Origin: Episyrphus balteatus
Lineage: Eukaryota > Arthropoda > Insecta > Diptera > Syrphidae
Reading direction: 5' to 3'
NCBI RefSeq assembly: GCF_945859705.1
Contig: NC_079134.1
Span: forward strand, 38,764,576-38,828,575
DNA length: 64,000 nt
Shown: piece after piece, positions 1-12,915 of the stretch
How positions within the stretch are numbered: position 1 is the stretch's first letter
Layout: the number at the start of each line of letters is the position of its first letter
Made by a program: the position numbers and the translations under genes
Notes under the pieces: model-generated
What the model was told of the DNA's origin: nothing
Database searches by the model: none
What the model saw: only the letters and a program-made list of their open reading frames with translations

Positions 1-1200
1 TTTTTTTTCAAAACTGTTTTTGAAGTAAAATATTATGATCTTTTTGAAAAAAATTATCCCGTTATGATTTTTACATTTTTAAGCTATTTTTTCAAAGTTT
101 TTTGTTGTTGTTTTTCAAGGCATACTTAGTATTTGGGTTATATCTTGAGTAATAAATGACTAATCTGAAGAAAAGAACCAGAACCTGAAAGCTGAATAAA
201 TAAGTAAGAAACACTAGAATAACTTTTTTGGGTAACTCTAGATGTTTAAGTGCAATGTTTTAAAACATTTAAAAAAAATCGATATTTTAAAGGAAATTTT
301 TGCAAAAAAAATTTTATTACTTAAAGAAAAAATCAAAATCTTTCGAATCCTCATAGTTTTAAATTTTTCATGTATAGTACACTTTCTGGCAAAGATAAAA
401 AGATAGTTTTCTTTGAAATCTATGGATAATTTATAAAGATATGACTATTTTTGTAACGATTAATATTTTCGACTTTTTCTGTTACTTTTTGAGTTTTTGT
501 CTATAACTTGAAAAGGAAGCCGAATTTGAAAATTTTTATTAAGTAATTTTTTGTAGATATATAAATTTCCTATCGATATCCTATCGGTATCCTTTTAAAA
601 TAATTTGAAATTCAAATGTTGCAAAAAACTTAAGAAAAACTATTCAAAAATGAGAAAAAACGACATTTTTAAGTTTTCTACGTAATAGTCCATTTTTATC
701 CTTTGAGTATTAAAAGATATTGGACATGTAACGGAGAAAAGAAGAAACATTATTTTTTATTAAAATTGTCGTGTATTGTCAAAAATTGAATAAGTCTAAA
801 TTTTGATAAAATATGAACTTTGAAAATCTACTGTTTTTGGTCTTTTTGAACCAAAATTTTTCTCTAACACATGTTTTAACAAATGGTAATTACCTGGTTT
901 TATTGTATGCATTTGTTATTTAAAATTACTTCTTAATCATTAATTCAAACCATAAGACCACTGAATACAAGAAATTTTTTAAAAACTTATAAAATATTAA
1001 AAAAAAATAGTAATCTATTTTCATCTGAAAACATTTTATTATTTCAGAATTTTGGATAAACTATATCATACTACATTTTTACTTGCTCTATAGGGCAAGT
1101 ATTGGTTTCGTGTAGAAAACAAAATTTGAGGTTTTAATCAAAACCAACATTACGATGATGGAGAAGATCAAAAAAGTGGTTTTCGTCATGCCATCCGTCG

Positions 1201-1927
1201 CACAGTGCGGCGACCAGTGGAAAAAAGTAAAAAAAATTGACCTTCTAAAACCGGTTTTGAAGAATGCAAAATTATAGCCAGATGTCTAACTAGATGAACT
1301 GTACTTTTTTTTTTTGTAAAATGCAACTATACAGCAAGCTACACAACCTCTTAAAGGTAACATGTCAAAAGTAGGCCATTTAGTGATGATTTATGAATAG
1401 CTGCACCACGGAGTTAAATTGCTCCAATTAAACCGGTTTTTAATTGGATACTCGTAAGAAGGGTAAGCTTAATATATTTTATTGGTTTTTTTTGCACTCC
1501 AAAGTCTTAGATCGTTTTAATAACCGGTAAAGTAACGGTTTATTTCTCACAAAAACAGCTTATTTTCAAAGTTCAGCATAATTTTTGATTCACGTGCATT
1601 CATCAAAAAAGTTAATAGGTTATAAAGTGGGAAATACGACCTTTCCAAAAAGGTAGCATTCATCCGCGTCCACCCGCGTCCCTGCTAGCTATGACTGATT
1701 GTTTCAAGCCTTTTTACGCACAATTTGTATGAAAAACGCACTTTTTGAGTTATAAAAATAACAATCCTTAGTGTACTCATATGACAAAAACTTATAACCG
1801 AAGTAAAAAATGTTTTTATACACTATTTACTTGCCATGAGACAAAAAAATAATGTTAAAAGAAAAGATCATACAAATTAGGCTGTTTTGAATTTTTTCCA
1901 TACTTTGCACTGAATCAACGCACTGTG
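1201..1927. mobile_element. Transib-like non-autonomous insertion with CGTCG target duplication
   Basis: The segment starts CACAGTGCG and ends CGCACTGTG, an inverted pair. It is flanked on both sides by the direct 5-bp repeat CGTCG (1196-1200 and 1928-1932). Termini beginning CAC and GC-rich 5-bp duplications of the CGNCG type are known hallmarks of Transib transposons, the relatives of RAG1. No transposase frame is visible in the 727 bp. The TIR match beyond the first nine bases is weak, so the assignment is tentative. The same position of the same host repeat carries a different insert at 29951-31477. Confidence 0.5.
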
Positions 1928-2520
1928 CGTCGGTCTGTGCGTCTGTGCGTCCATCTGTACATCGAGCTAGGGCCTATACGGATGGATGGATTTGCTTGAA
2001 ACTTGGTACAGATGCTTTTTAGGTTATTCCCTAGGACCGTTTTTTCTATTTTTTTAATATCTCCTTTTTAACGCATATCTCCCATATAACGTTTTCGAGG
2101 TATTGCAACTTTCTCGAAAACGGCTCTAACGATTTTGATTAAATTTGGTATACGTAATAGACTTATTGATTCTTACAAAACTGCGTTTTTAGTTTTTCTC
2201 AAAAATAGCGCAGAACGGAAATATGGCGTTGCCATTTTTCAAAAATTGACATGTTTCTTAAGTTCATATATTTCATCAAAGCATAAGTCAATTTTATTCA
2301 AAATTTAAAGACATCATAGGTATTGAAGTGCAAAATGTAAAAAAAAATTTAAAAAAAAAGTTTTTCAAAAAATATTTTAAAAATTGAATTTTTTTAACTT
2401 TCGATTTCTTTTTTTGTTTTTATTTTTTTTTTTTTTCTTCATTTCCAATAGATATTTAAGATAAAGATACTTTGAACTACAAGAGCAAGTACGTGCGACC
2501 CAGTCGTGAATTTTATTTTT
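1928..2520 (-). repeat. Core of dispersed repeat shared with 29361-29945
   Basis: This stretch begins with a CTGTGCGTCTGTGCGTC-type simple repeat, followed by GGATGGATGGATTTGCTTGA and an AT-rich tail ending near GCAAGTACGTGCGACCCAGT. The reverse complement of 29361-29945 follows it collinearly with scattered substitutions. A weaker, shorter relative occurs at 7022-7220. It forms the spacer of the giant fold-back. No protein is encoded. The family is not named here because no diagnostic end or protein is visible. Confidence 0.75.
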
Positions 2521-3448
2521 TTTAAATAGATGTGTAAATTGGTAAAGATAAAAAAATACAAAACTCCTAATTACCACTTGTGAAATGTGTTAAACAAAAA
2601 TGGTTCAAAAAGATTTTGAAATTTCATATTTTATCAAAATTTAGACGTATTCAATTTTTGACAATACACGACAATTTTAATAAAAAATAATGTTTCTTCT
2701 TTTCTCCGTTACATGTCCAATATCTTTTAATACTCAAAGGATAAAAATGGACTATTACGTAGAAAACTTAAAAATGTCGTTTTTTCTCATTTTTGAATAG
2801 TTTTTCTTAAGTTTTTTGCAACATTTGAATTTCAAATTATTTTAAAAGGATACCGATAGGATATCGATAGGAAATTTATATATCTACAAAAAATTACTTA
2901 ATAAAAATTTTCAAATTCGGCTTCCTTTTCAAGTTATAGACAAAAACTCAAAAAGTAACAGAAAAAGTCGAAAATATTGATCGTTACAAAAATAGTCATA
3001 TCTTTATAAATTATCCATAGATTTCAAAGAAAACTATCTTTAACTATCTTTTTATCTTTGCCAGAAAGTGTACTATACATGAAAAATTTAAAACTATGAG
3101 GATTCGAAAGATTTTGATTTTTTCTTTAAGTAATAAAATTTTTTTTGCAAAAATTTCCTTTAAAATATCGATTTTTTTTAAATGTTTTAAAACATTGCAC
3201 TTAAACATCTAGAGTTACCCAAAAAAGTTATTCTAGTGTTTCTTACTTATTTATTCAGCTTTCAGGTTCTGGTTCTTTTCTTCAGATTAGTCATTTATTA
3301 CTCAAGATATAACCCAAATACTAAGTATGCCTTGAAAAACAACAACAAAAAACTTTGAAAAAATAGCTTAAAAATGTAAAAATCATAACGGGATAATTTT
3401 TTTCAAAAAGATCATAAAATTTTACTTCAAAAACAGTTTTGAAAAAAA

Positions 3449-6400
3449 ATATTAAAAAATGGTTTTTTTTGGAAAAAAAAATAAAATGTGTTTTTCACCT
3501 TTTTTGTAATAGATCAGCTTAAAATGGACTAATTTCATTTTTAATAACGGTTTTGGAAAGGTCTAAATATCACCCTACAAATGCAAAAAAAACAATCATT
3601 CAATTATGTTTAAAGTCGCAAAAAAATATACAAAAAAGTAATTTAAGTTCCTAGTTTTTTTTATTCTCAAAAATTGAGTAACTTAAGGAATTAATTCATA
3701 CTACTCACTTGCTAATTTTTTTGGGGGATTATTTATATACAGAACTTCATATTTTGAGCTAAGGAACCAGTAAAAAATGACACAAAAAGATTTCATGACA
3801 TAAGTATTTTTCGTATATTCTTTTCACATGGAATTACTCAGCGACGATATATATACTTTTTTGTTCTCAAAAAAGATTTCTTTTAGTGTTTTTTTTTTTT
3901 AATTTGAATAGGGTTGCCATATTTGTAGGCCTACATTCCTTAAAATATTTTTTTTCTTTTTTTGGGTTTTAGTTGGAATTTTAATTTTTTTATTTAAACA
4001 AACTATAAAAATATGACAAATAAAGTCATTATCATGTGAACTTTTTTTTCTTTTAAAATAAAGTTAACACAAATATGTTCCCATTTTAAAAGAAGCAAAC
4101 CTATTTTTTTTTTTTTTTTTTTTCATTTTCAGTATTATTATTAAGTCTTTATTTTGACTAACACCAATTTTAACCTTTTCTTCAGGAGCTAAGTAACTCG
4201 TCAGTCCCCGTTTGGATTATTACTAAAAAAAAAAACCCTGCATTTCAATGTTTAGTGTTACAGATCTTGGGAATGTATACCAACAAATTTTCAAGATAAA
4301 CATAAAGGAATAAAGTTATACTTCAAAACCACATTTTATTTGTATCAACCCTTATATTGAAAAAAAAATTATAATTATTGAATTTCCTCGAATTACCCAT
4401 ACACAAACAAAAAAAATATCAATGTAGTCAAAATATAATTTTACCCAAGACGATACTATACCCGCTCATTTAATTAGCCATTCAATCAAAAATCAACCCC
4501 AACCCGTGTGTTTTTGAAAGAAAGAAAGAAAAAAAAAAGATGAAAAAGATTGAAAAAAGGTTCATTGTAATTTTTTTGGACATTTATTGCCCAAAGGGTT
4601 GCTTATAATTTAAATTTAATCAGACTTTGCTTAAGTGAACTGTTTTTTCTTTTTTTTCTTTTTCATTTTCCATTTGCCGCGCAAATAAATTGATTTAAAT
4701 CACTGGCATACAAGATAAGGGTTATATCTCTATCCTTATCATATATTTGTAGGTTTTTAAAAAACGATAAAGGTCCGGTTTAACTTAAGGGCTTTCTGTC
4801 AAATCAACAAATAAATTAACGTTTTTTCACAAATTTTTGTATTTATTCTGGCAAAAGGTTAAAACTCATGCAATTTGCTTTTGAAGTTTGTTTTTATTTT
4901 ATAATTCAAGAAAAAAAAAAAGGATACTTTTTTTAAATGGAAATGTAATTTCAAATTTAAATTACCTTAACATGAAACGTGTTGTTTATTTATCTTATTT
5001 CCAATAAATAATCTTCTTTTTATTAGCTACATGTGAATACAACATTACAAGGACTTTTCCACCTTTTGCCTTCATTAATAATAATAAAAGTTTACAAAAC
5101 CCTTGAGGAATTTCAAAAAAAAAGTTTAACTCAAAAAAAAACTAAATAAATTTGTAAAGCAAACCCCGATTCCCAATCATCTAATCAAATTATTGTAACT
5201 TTTTTACTTCCTACTCGTATATACCATCACAGAATATACACGAGTAATGACTTAATAGCAAACATTGCCATAATCTGGTATTCTCTAAGTTTTCTAACAA
5301 CTTATGTCCATTGCCGGGAAATGATCCTGTTTTTCTGATGTCTCTTTCTCTAGTTTGAGTTTGTTGTATGTACTTTTGCAAAATACGTTAGCAAATACAA
5401 ACATTCCATTAAAAGTAACAATAGCCTTAAGTTTACAACTCCCTGTGGGACTGACTCCTTTATGCCATATCCCAAACTTAAAGTAGGAATATGTCCTTTT
5501 TTGCTTTAGGTATGCTACCAGGATACACCTTTTCCTCTAACTTCAACATATATGTATAATCCAAAAGCTCTTCTCTGTGCAACGTGATGTTGTTGTGTAT
5601 CCTAAATAAACCTTTATTTATGTAGGAGGAAATATAAAGGATTCAATGTTAGATATATGTATTAAGCAAGGAGAAGGTGGGAGAAGGATTGGTCAAATAG
5701 TCGAATTGTCAATTTTAATGGAATTGCAATTTTCTTAAAATGTTCTCATGCTAAAGGCTTATGTATATACAATTCGACTATATATATAAATTTGTCAAAT
5801 ATCAACAAGGGAAAAAGGACATTAAATTGTCGTTTCAAAAACACAAAAAAAAAATTTGTATAAAATCTTTATTTTTTGTTTATATAGATGCTAAATGCAT
5901 ATTAATTATTTATAAAGAAAAAGGACTTAAAAACATCCTAAACATACAATACATGACTTGAAGGAGAATTTGCCAAGGATAAAAGTTAAGAAAGTCTAAA
6001 AATGGGATAAAGTTATTTGGAATGTAATTTGGATGATTTGTTGTTTGCCTTTTTTTCCAAAAAAAGTTGTTTCGTGCTTTTTTATTTTAATTCTTTTTTC
6101 TTTTTTTTTTTTTTTTAATTTTATTTATCACAAATTGTTTGTAAAACAAGTTGTTTAAAAATTTTATATAGAAGATCTTTTTGGCGAAATAGAACAATTT
6201 TGTTTAAATTTTTTTAACTTGAATGAGTTGAGTATTATATTTTATGAAATAAATTTAGTGATGATTAATCGGTTTGTTGCGTGATAATAAATCGGTAGGG
6301 AACTCAAATAGCTAAAAAAATCAGAAGTTCTAAGTCGACATATAAGTCGAAAAAAGATGATGATTTCAAAGCTCGTAAAGTGATGACTTTCATTTACGCT

Positions 6401-9020
6401 TTTTCTGCGTATATCTATTTCTTAATACCTTATACCTTCCGTAAGAATGTACCTTAACTATTAAACAACATTTCTAACTGTTCAGGAAACAAAAAAAAAT
6501 CTCAATTAGTTATTTATTAGCATATTTTATTGGAAAAGGGATTTTCAAAACACAAAAGTTGACATCATTGAAAAAATTAAATTTCAAACAGATAAGTTTT
6601 TGTCATTTAGTATTTGCGCTTGATGTTGTGGAAAATAGTGCTTAAAAAAATTAACATGATCACAAAAAATAAATGTTTGAAAAAAAGTGTGTCGTTTAAT
6701 AATTTTTTTCACAAATAAATTTACAAAAAAAGAAAAATATTTAAAATCAAAGAATGGTTGTCTTTGAAATCAATGAAATCAGTATTGTCAGTTTAAAAAT
6801 ACCTATTAAAAAAAAAAAACAATTTTACATTGAAGCAAAACAGTGTTAGATTGTTTTTGAAGCTTAAGGAATTGTTTAACCAAAATTTGATCTCCATTCC
6901 GTACGTGTCCTTTCGCTTCTCGACACGGCTTTTGTTGTCTTGTTTACTCAATCAAATATCAGAAAAATAAAAAAAGTAATGCATTCGTACAAAAAAAAAG
7001 AATTCAGATATCAATCAGACATGACATTACGATGATAGAGAATGCAAAAAAAGTGGGTCCCGAATGTCCGTCTGTGTGTCGGACATTGATTGATTTCAAA
7101 CTTGGTATGTAGCATTTTTTGGAGACTCTCCAGAGGAGTTTTTGCAATTAATTTTTTTTGACAAAAAATAACCGTACTTGTCATATAAAAATTTCGGCAA
7201 AGCTAAATTTTCTTGAAAACGGCTGCAACGATTTTGTTAAAAAAAAAAATCAAATGTTAGTTTTTAAACAAGGTCTATCTTTTGATGAAATTATTTTTTT
7301 AATCATTAGAACGGTTTTTTTTTTAAATCTGATTTTCTGCTTATTGCATTTCAAGGAATTTTTTTTATATAAAAGCTTTTATATAATTTTAAAATAAATC
7401 AGAAATAAAATTAAAAAAAAAAAAACAAATAAAATAATAATAAAATCGAAAACGGGAGATTGAATTTTTTGAAACTTTGGTTTTAGATGTTGATAAGTGA
7501 CTTCTACAAAATGGAATACCAATTTTATTATTAAACTATTTTCCAAAAAAATATTTATAAAAAATTAAACTGCTCTTCAAATGCATCTTAATATTTCAAA
7601 TAAAACTGCATACTTGTTTTGGAGGGCCATTTCAGATGTTGTTTTTTTCCTTTGAAAAACGAATTTTATGTTTTTTTTTTTGTTTTTTATATACCTACCT
7701 ACATTTCCCAAAATTTCTATATATTTCTGTTGGCCGTACAGGTAATCCAGAGATAATCCATTGTTACCCTGATTATCGGCAGAACTTAAGCTTTTCCGTC
7801 CAGTTTTAGTTAACAGCGACCCTGAATTTTACAAGATTAAAAATTCTATTCGAAAATAGTTTTCTAGATCCTATGTAACGGGTTGGAATTTTATTCATGC
7901 GTTCAAAACGTTCTTTCGTTGTTCGTTCAACATTATCACTCATTAGTTTAGCAAGTCAAATCTAGTTGATAGAGAAATGCGGTAACTAACAATTAGGTTG
8001 ATGTATAGAAAAAGTTTCAGGTAAAATAAGTAATGGATATAAAAGTAGCTTACCTTCAGCATAAACCTATAAAATCCTCCTCCCAACTCACACCCTTTTA
8101 CATTTTGAAATTAAATATTGTTATTTTGTAATCTTAAACCTTAATTGCTTCGACTATTTAAACTTGAAAATTAATGACTCATCGTAAATGGACCCATCAC
8201 TCAAAATGAACTTCCTATTTAAAAAAATTCAATCTTTGTTATTTTGTCTATGCGTGTTGTATACAAAAAAAAAAAAGTATCCTTTACTCCTTTAATTGAA
8301 TATTGAAGGAAAAGTAGGTATCAATCATGGGCTACTTGAAAAAGTGTTTTTTTTTTTTTTTTAATTTTTTTGAAAACTCTTTGTGAGAGTATCCTTTTCA
8401 GGAGGGACAAACAAAAATAAAATCACTTGTTAATTAGAGGCCAACAATTTTTTTTTTTAACTGGCTACCTTAAATTCTGGAATTGATACTTATAAAGAAT
8501 TTTCACCCATCTTTTCTGATTTTTTTTTTTTTTTTTTGGGTCGACTCTCCCAATGTGCACACCCAACTTGGAAAAAGGAAAAAACCCTTTGTATAAAATC
8601 CCTTCTTTCTATAACAACGAATTAAATAGATATGTCCTGGCCATGAAAAAGGGTAATATTATAATGAAATCAAATTGTTTACCCAAATAAGGATGTTTTT
8701 CTTTATATTTTGTTGTTGTTCTCTTTCTCTCTCTTTCTCACTTTCGACCGATATTCCTTCGCTGTTTTTTTGTTCAATCTTTTGTTAGAAAACAAAGTCT
8801 TGTCCTTAACAATCAAAAAAAAAAAAAAACAAAAATAACTTAGAAAGTGTCATGTCCATGCGTCGAAATTGTGGGTGGATTGGTTCTTGTGAAAGCATCC
8901 TTAACCAGGCGGTCGCACATTTTTAGTCTAAAGTTGTTCTTTCACAAAAATGAGACAACCCCTTTTTCAAAGAATTTCTTAAGCTAACCCATTTCTTTGT
9001 TTTTAATTGAATTTTTACAG
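3449..9020 (+). other. Gene-free AT-rich stretch, capu intron upstream of first visible exon
   Basis: No exon-like frame is supported here. The stretch is rich in A and T homopolymers. It ends in a pyrimidine-biased tract and ATTTTTACAG, a good 3' splice site for the capu exon at 9021. It is therefore read as intron of capu, whose first exon(s) would lie left of the window. The one recognisable repeat is at 7022-7220, a decayed relative of the 1140-2160 repeat core, with the shared TTACGATGAT and CAAACTTGGTATG-type landmarks. A promoter inside the stretch cannot be excluded. Confidence 0.5.
7022..7220 (+). repeat. Decayed fragment of the 1140-2160 repeat core
   Basis: The order of landmarks follows the repeat at 1150-2160: ATTACGATGAT, AAAAAAGTGG, a GTCCGTCTGTGTG simple repeat, TTTCAAACTTGGTA, then CTTGAAAACGGCT and ACGATTTTG. 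It lacks a CACAGTG-flanked insert between the AAAGTGG and GTCCGTC landmarks, so it may represent the host repeat without the Transib-like insert. Confidence 0.6.
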
Positions 9021-9566
9021 CAGACAACTTAACACCGGCAACAATAGTTAACAAACAATCACCCTCGACAGAAACTCAATCAACCGTTATAATTTCATAC
9101 AAATCACCACCACCTACCCCGATTTGTTCATCTACGGCGAATTCATCGACATTCCAGCATCAGCATCAAAATATCGAAACTCAGCGGGATGGAGTAGTCT
9201 CAGCATCAGCCTCCGCATCAACATTAACAACAGGAACAAGTAACGTTGCTTCATCCAGCGGGGGATGGGTTGAAACATCCTCCCCGATAATTACCTCCAC
9301 GACAACAACAGCGAGTGGCAGTAGTAGTAGTAGTACTTTCGGAAGCAGCATCAGCAATCCAAATAACTGCGCCGGCAGCAATGTCCTTAAGAAGGTAGCA
9401 TCTTTTACGGTTGAAAGATCATCGCAAAATACTTGTTCGGCCGGCGGCAATTTGGGAGCGCCAGGTGGAGTTGCCATAGGTATGGGGGCACCGGATGGGG
9501 GCTTTCACAAACGGATGTCTTATGTCCCACAAAAGTTAAGCTTTGCTGCCTACGAAAAGTTTGAGG
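9021..9566 (+). CDS. capu: Cappuccino formin, N-terminal coding exon (first exon visible)
   Basis: There is no start codon because this is an internal exon. It follows ATTTTTACAG and ends in G before GTAAGT at 9567. The frame with codons starting at 9023 is open for all 546 nt and encodes a Ser/Thr-rich segment. It contains ETQSTVIISYKS, VLKKVASFTVERSS and, at the end, SYVPQKLSFAAYEKFEG. These closely resemble Drosophila Capu segments (recalled, not aligned) in the same order. The last stretch begins the Capu autoinhibitory (CID) region, which in Drosophila binds the C-terminal tail. It leaves phase 1, and the next exon supplies GG. The opposite-strand open frame at 9181-9477 is a shadow of this exon. 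The CAG/AGT codon runs make the exon visibly more GC-rich than its surroundings. Confidence 0.93.
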
Positions 9567-10639
9567 GTAAGTTTTTTTTTTTCTTACTTTTTATTTTATT
9601 TTTTGTGTTTTTTTTTTGTTTTATTTGATGGTTTTTTATTTTTTGAAATTTTAAGCCTAAAATGTTTGTTTTATGGCTCAAAGAGAGAAAGAGAGGAGTT
9701 GGAGTTAATGACTTGTATAATGGAGCATAGAAGATGATGGTTCATTATTATGTGCGAATTGGTTCACTCTCATTCAATATGAATTTTTTAGTTGTTTTCT
9801 TTTATACTTTTTATACCTTGGCTAGTGGGTATATTTAATTTTATGGAAATGGAGAACAATACATTTTAAGGGTATTTTTTTAGTAAGAATGGGGATTTAT
9901 ATTAATTGAAGTGAAAAAAAAAAAAAACAAAAACAAAAGCTTATCTATTAAGTATGTTCTTTAAAAATTTCTGTATAATTTCTAAACTCGCTGGTTGCTG
10001 ATGGTAACTTCATCAACTAATTGAAGAATTTTCTTTTTAGAAATATGTACTAAGTAGGTACAAGTAATAGTTGTAAGAATTTAAAGACTTAGGTTTATGA
10101 AGGTTTATGAGAAATTCAATGCCTCGTTGTCGCTAACTTAAAATCATATCACTAAAAATACTTTCAGCTGCTTTTTTTTCTTTATTTCGATAAAATCAGT
10201 TAAAGATTCTACTACTTCTAGTTTCTGATTTCGATTTTTAATAATTATATACATCTTAATAAAATAACGGCTCCAAATTGTTCCCTAAGCCGAAACAGAA
10301 ACAAAAAATTTATATTTACAACTGCTTAAATTTACATAGAAAAAAGTTACACATACGCCACAGTGACCCGCAAATCTTAATAATGTCATTGGAATGACCT
10401 GTTTATTTTTTTTTTTTTTTTTTTGCTTTTAAGATGCTTACAAAATGGTATTTGTTGAGAAGATTGTCAAGATTGAGTTCTTAAAGCTAAGCATCAATTC
10501 TTAGTGAAAATTAGTGTGAATTTAGATTACTCATATTAATAAAATTATTTAATTACATATTTATATATTTTTCACACTTGCAATTATTCTGTCTGTATGC
10601 TAAATTTATATTTAAGGTTTTGAATGAATGTTGTTTTGA

Positions 10640-11010
10640 AAATATATACTTTAAATTGATGTCGAAGTTGGGTAAATGACGAAAAAAAAATGAATTTTTT
10701 TAACTTTGTCAGATTATAAATTCTAGGTGGTTTAACCAAACCACATGCTTTATACATTGTTGAAAAGGTCTAAATGTTTTCTATTTAAAACTGTTAAAAA
10801 ATCTAAAATGGGTACAAATTTGAAGATTCTAGATTCTTTTCAATGGAAGAAGGTCCAAAAAACTGTTTTTTTGTCCCTAGATCCAGATTTTGGCGGTATT
10901 ACATAGTTTTTAAATAACTTTTTGTAATCAGTTCAATTAGTTCTTCAAAACGTAATACGTCTCCGACCGGGTATATTTTAAAACCTTGTTTTTGTCACAC
11001 AGGTTGGGTG
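10640..11010 (+). repeat. Dispersed repeat copy; empty-site partner of the 57-58 kb element
   Basis: It is collinear with the reverse complement of about 57120-57438 joined to 58436-58460. Shared landmarks are AAGTTGGGTA, AAATGACGAAAAAAA, GTCTCCGACCG and GGTACAAATTT. Here the run ATACTTTAAATTGAT is uninterrupted, whereas at 57431-58440 a 997-bp element is inserted at the corresponding TA. No coding capacity is seen. Confidence 0.7.
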
Positions 11011-12632
11011 GAAAAAAAAATTATATATGAGGATACAAAAAAGTGCAACAGTATGGGCTTTAACCTGAATGAATCCTTTTTTCCTTCTTATTATGAATGG
11101 AAAGCCCGCCGCCGATGGTAAAGGCCTTTAAAAAAACGCCAAGTCCAAATAATACGAATTAATAAAACTGTTCTTCGTAGGAACGAAATTGCAAAAGTTC
11201 GACGGAAACCGAATTAATCTAGGTTTTTCGACCTTCAAATTTTAACTTTTATTTTGCTCTTTTAAGTCTGAATGCTGATCTTAGGGCATTTTTGTATATT
11301 AATATGTATTTTAATTTTTCATCTCAAAAAAATAAGTGAGCATTTTTTTCATACAATTAGAATATGTTTAATTAAAATTATATCAAAGGTACAAGAACAA
11401 AAATAAGCTAAAAATATTAAATACTTTTGTGGTATTTTTTTTCACGGAGACTCCCATTGCAGAATTTTCGATTAAAATTTCCGTCGTGGATCATCTTGCT
11501 TCAACAGCCAATAATAGTTTAAATGCGAATCGAACATAATATTTTCTGAAATTTTCTCAATACTTCCTTAAAAGATTTACAGATAAAGATACAGTTAAAT
11601 TAAATAATAATTAAGAATCTTCTCGAGGTCCAACGAAAAAAAAAATCATAGAAACTAGTCAATCCACATTTGTTGGAACTTATTCGGCATGAAATTAGAT
11701 CTGTTTGAGTTCCTTTTGCATAAAAATATAAAATATGTCAAATTTTAAATTTTAATGCTGAATTATTTGTATAAATCAAAAACCCACATTCTTCTTTACT
11801 AACCTTAATCTACCTTACCCTAAATTTCAAAAACATCAGGTTAGTAAATACTAGGTACTTTAAATTTACATTAAAATTCCTCATATTAAGACAGATTTAA
11901 AAAAAAATAAAATTAAAAAAAAAACACTACTTAAATTACTCCTCAGGTGATTTTGGTTTGGTTCTTCTATTTAATTTAATTCACTTGCAAAAAGGAAATC
12001 CTCTTTTAAGATGCAAAATGCTCATCTCGAGGGAATATAGAAACGAGCTGTTTCTCTGACGATTATATATATGTAGTATACCATCAAGCCACAACCACAC
12101 TTATATATACCTACTATAGCACCAACACACACAATACAATTTAGTTCTACTTGCCTATTGTGTTATTGTGCTATGCTTCCATTTCTGGTTTGCATTGCAT
12201 TGCAATTTGTGTTATAAATTCACTGTGCAACATCAGGAGGAACTTAACAAAGAAACAATTACTAAACACTTGGATTTTGCCCCACTAGAGACTGAAAATG
12301 ATAGAGAGCGAGAGAGGCAGGCAGATAGTTAGTAGAGAGTAGAGTCACATATAAATGGAAGCAAATCCTTAGATAGTTGTTGTTTTTTTCGTCTGATTCG
12401 CTGGAAGAAGTGCAATTGCTCTGACAATAATGACAATGATGTTTATACAAGCTGTGGAAGTAGAGGGTTTTCGTTAATCTTTTTTTTTTTTTCTTTTAAT
12501 TTTAAGCTCTTTGTGGTTTAAGGGTTGTGAGGGATTTTAAGAAATTCTAGAGAAAAAAAACAGCTATACAATGTGTGATTTAGAACTTCAAGCTGATACA
12601 AAGCAAAAAAAAAAAACTCAAATGTATGCAGA

Positions 12633-12915
12633 TTTTTGCCGCTAGAGGGTGTCCTAACGTAAAATAAACTATAGCCAGCGGACCAGCAAGACGCTTTCAA
12701 CGATACCTCATTTTTTAAATACAGATAAGTAGTTTCGAAGTTATGAAGGAACATACATTAGATATTACATGCATAAGTAGCTAATGTATGTTCCTTCATA
12801 ATTTCTAAACTACTTATCTGTATTTGACAAATGAGGTATCCTTGAAAGCGTCTTACTTGTGCGCTGGTTATAGATTATGAGACGCTCCTAATATGACGCC
12901 CTCTAGAGCCAAAAG
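12633..12915. mobile_element. Hairpin MITE
   Basis: The two halves are reverse complements of each other over about 130 bp, around a centre near 12770. Matching landmarks include GCTAGAGGGTGTC on the left against GACGCCCTCTAGAGC on the right. Next to the centre are AGTTATGAAGGAACATACAT and its complement. Arm divergence is moderate. No coding capacity is seen, so it is non-autonomous. No clear target duplication could be fixed. Confidence 0.8.

Larger units (their letters stand above)
1..3448. repeat. Giant fold-back (long inverted repeat) element, left end cut by window edge
   Basis: The sequence at about 1-890 reappears as its reverse complement at about 2568-3448, almost base for base, around a spacer of about 1.7 kb. 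Both arms carry the same landmarks, such as CTAGATGTTTAAGTGCAATG at 238-257 and its complement near 3190-3210. One visible arm difference is a duplicated 10-bp piece (AACTATCTTT) near 3031-3050; a few short indels occur near the inner arm ends. No coding capacity is seen. The near-identity implies a recent origin or gene conversion between arms. A third, truncated arm copy lies at 20937-21290, so this is a dispersed family. It sits inside or upstream of the capu intron that ends at 9020. Confidence 0.85.

Noticed and set aside
9181..9477. 98-codon minus-strand frame rich in Leu/Val
   Set aside because: It is antisense to the capu exon at 9021-9566, whose plus-strand frame matches Drosophila Capu.
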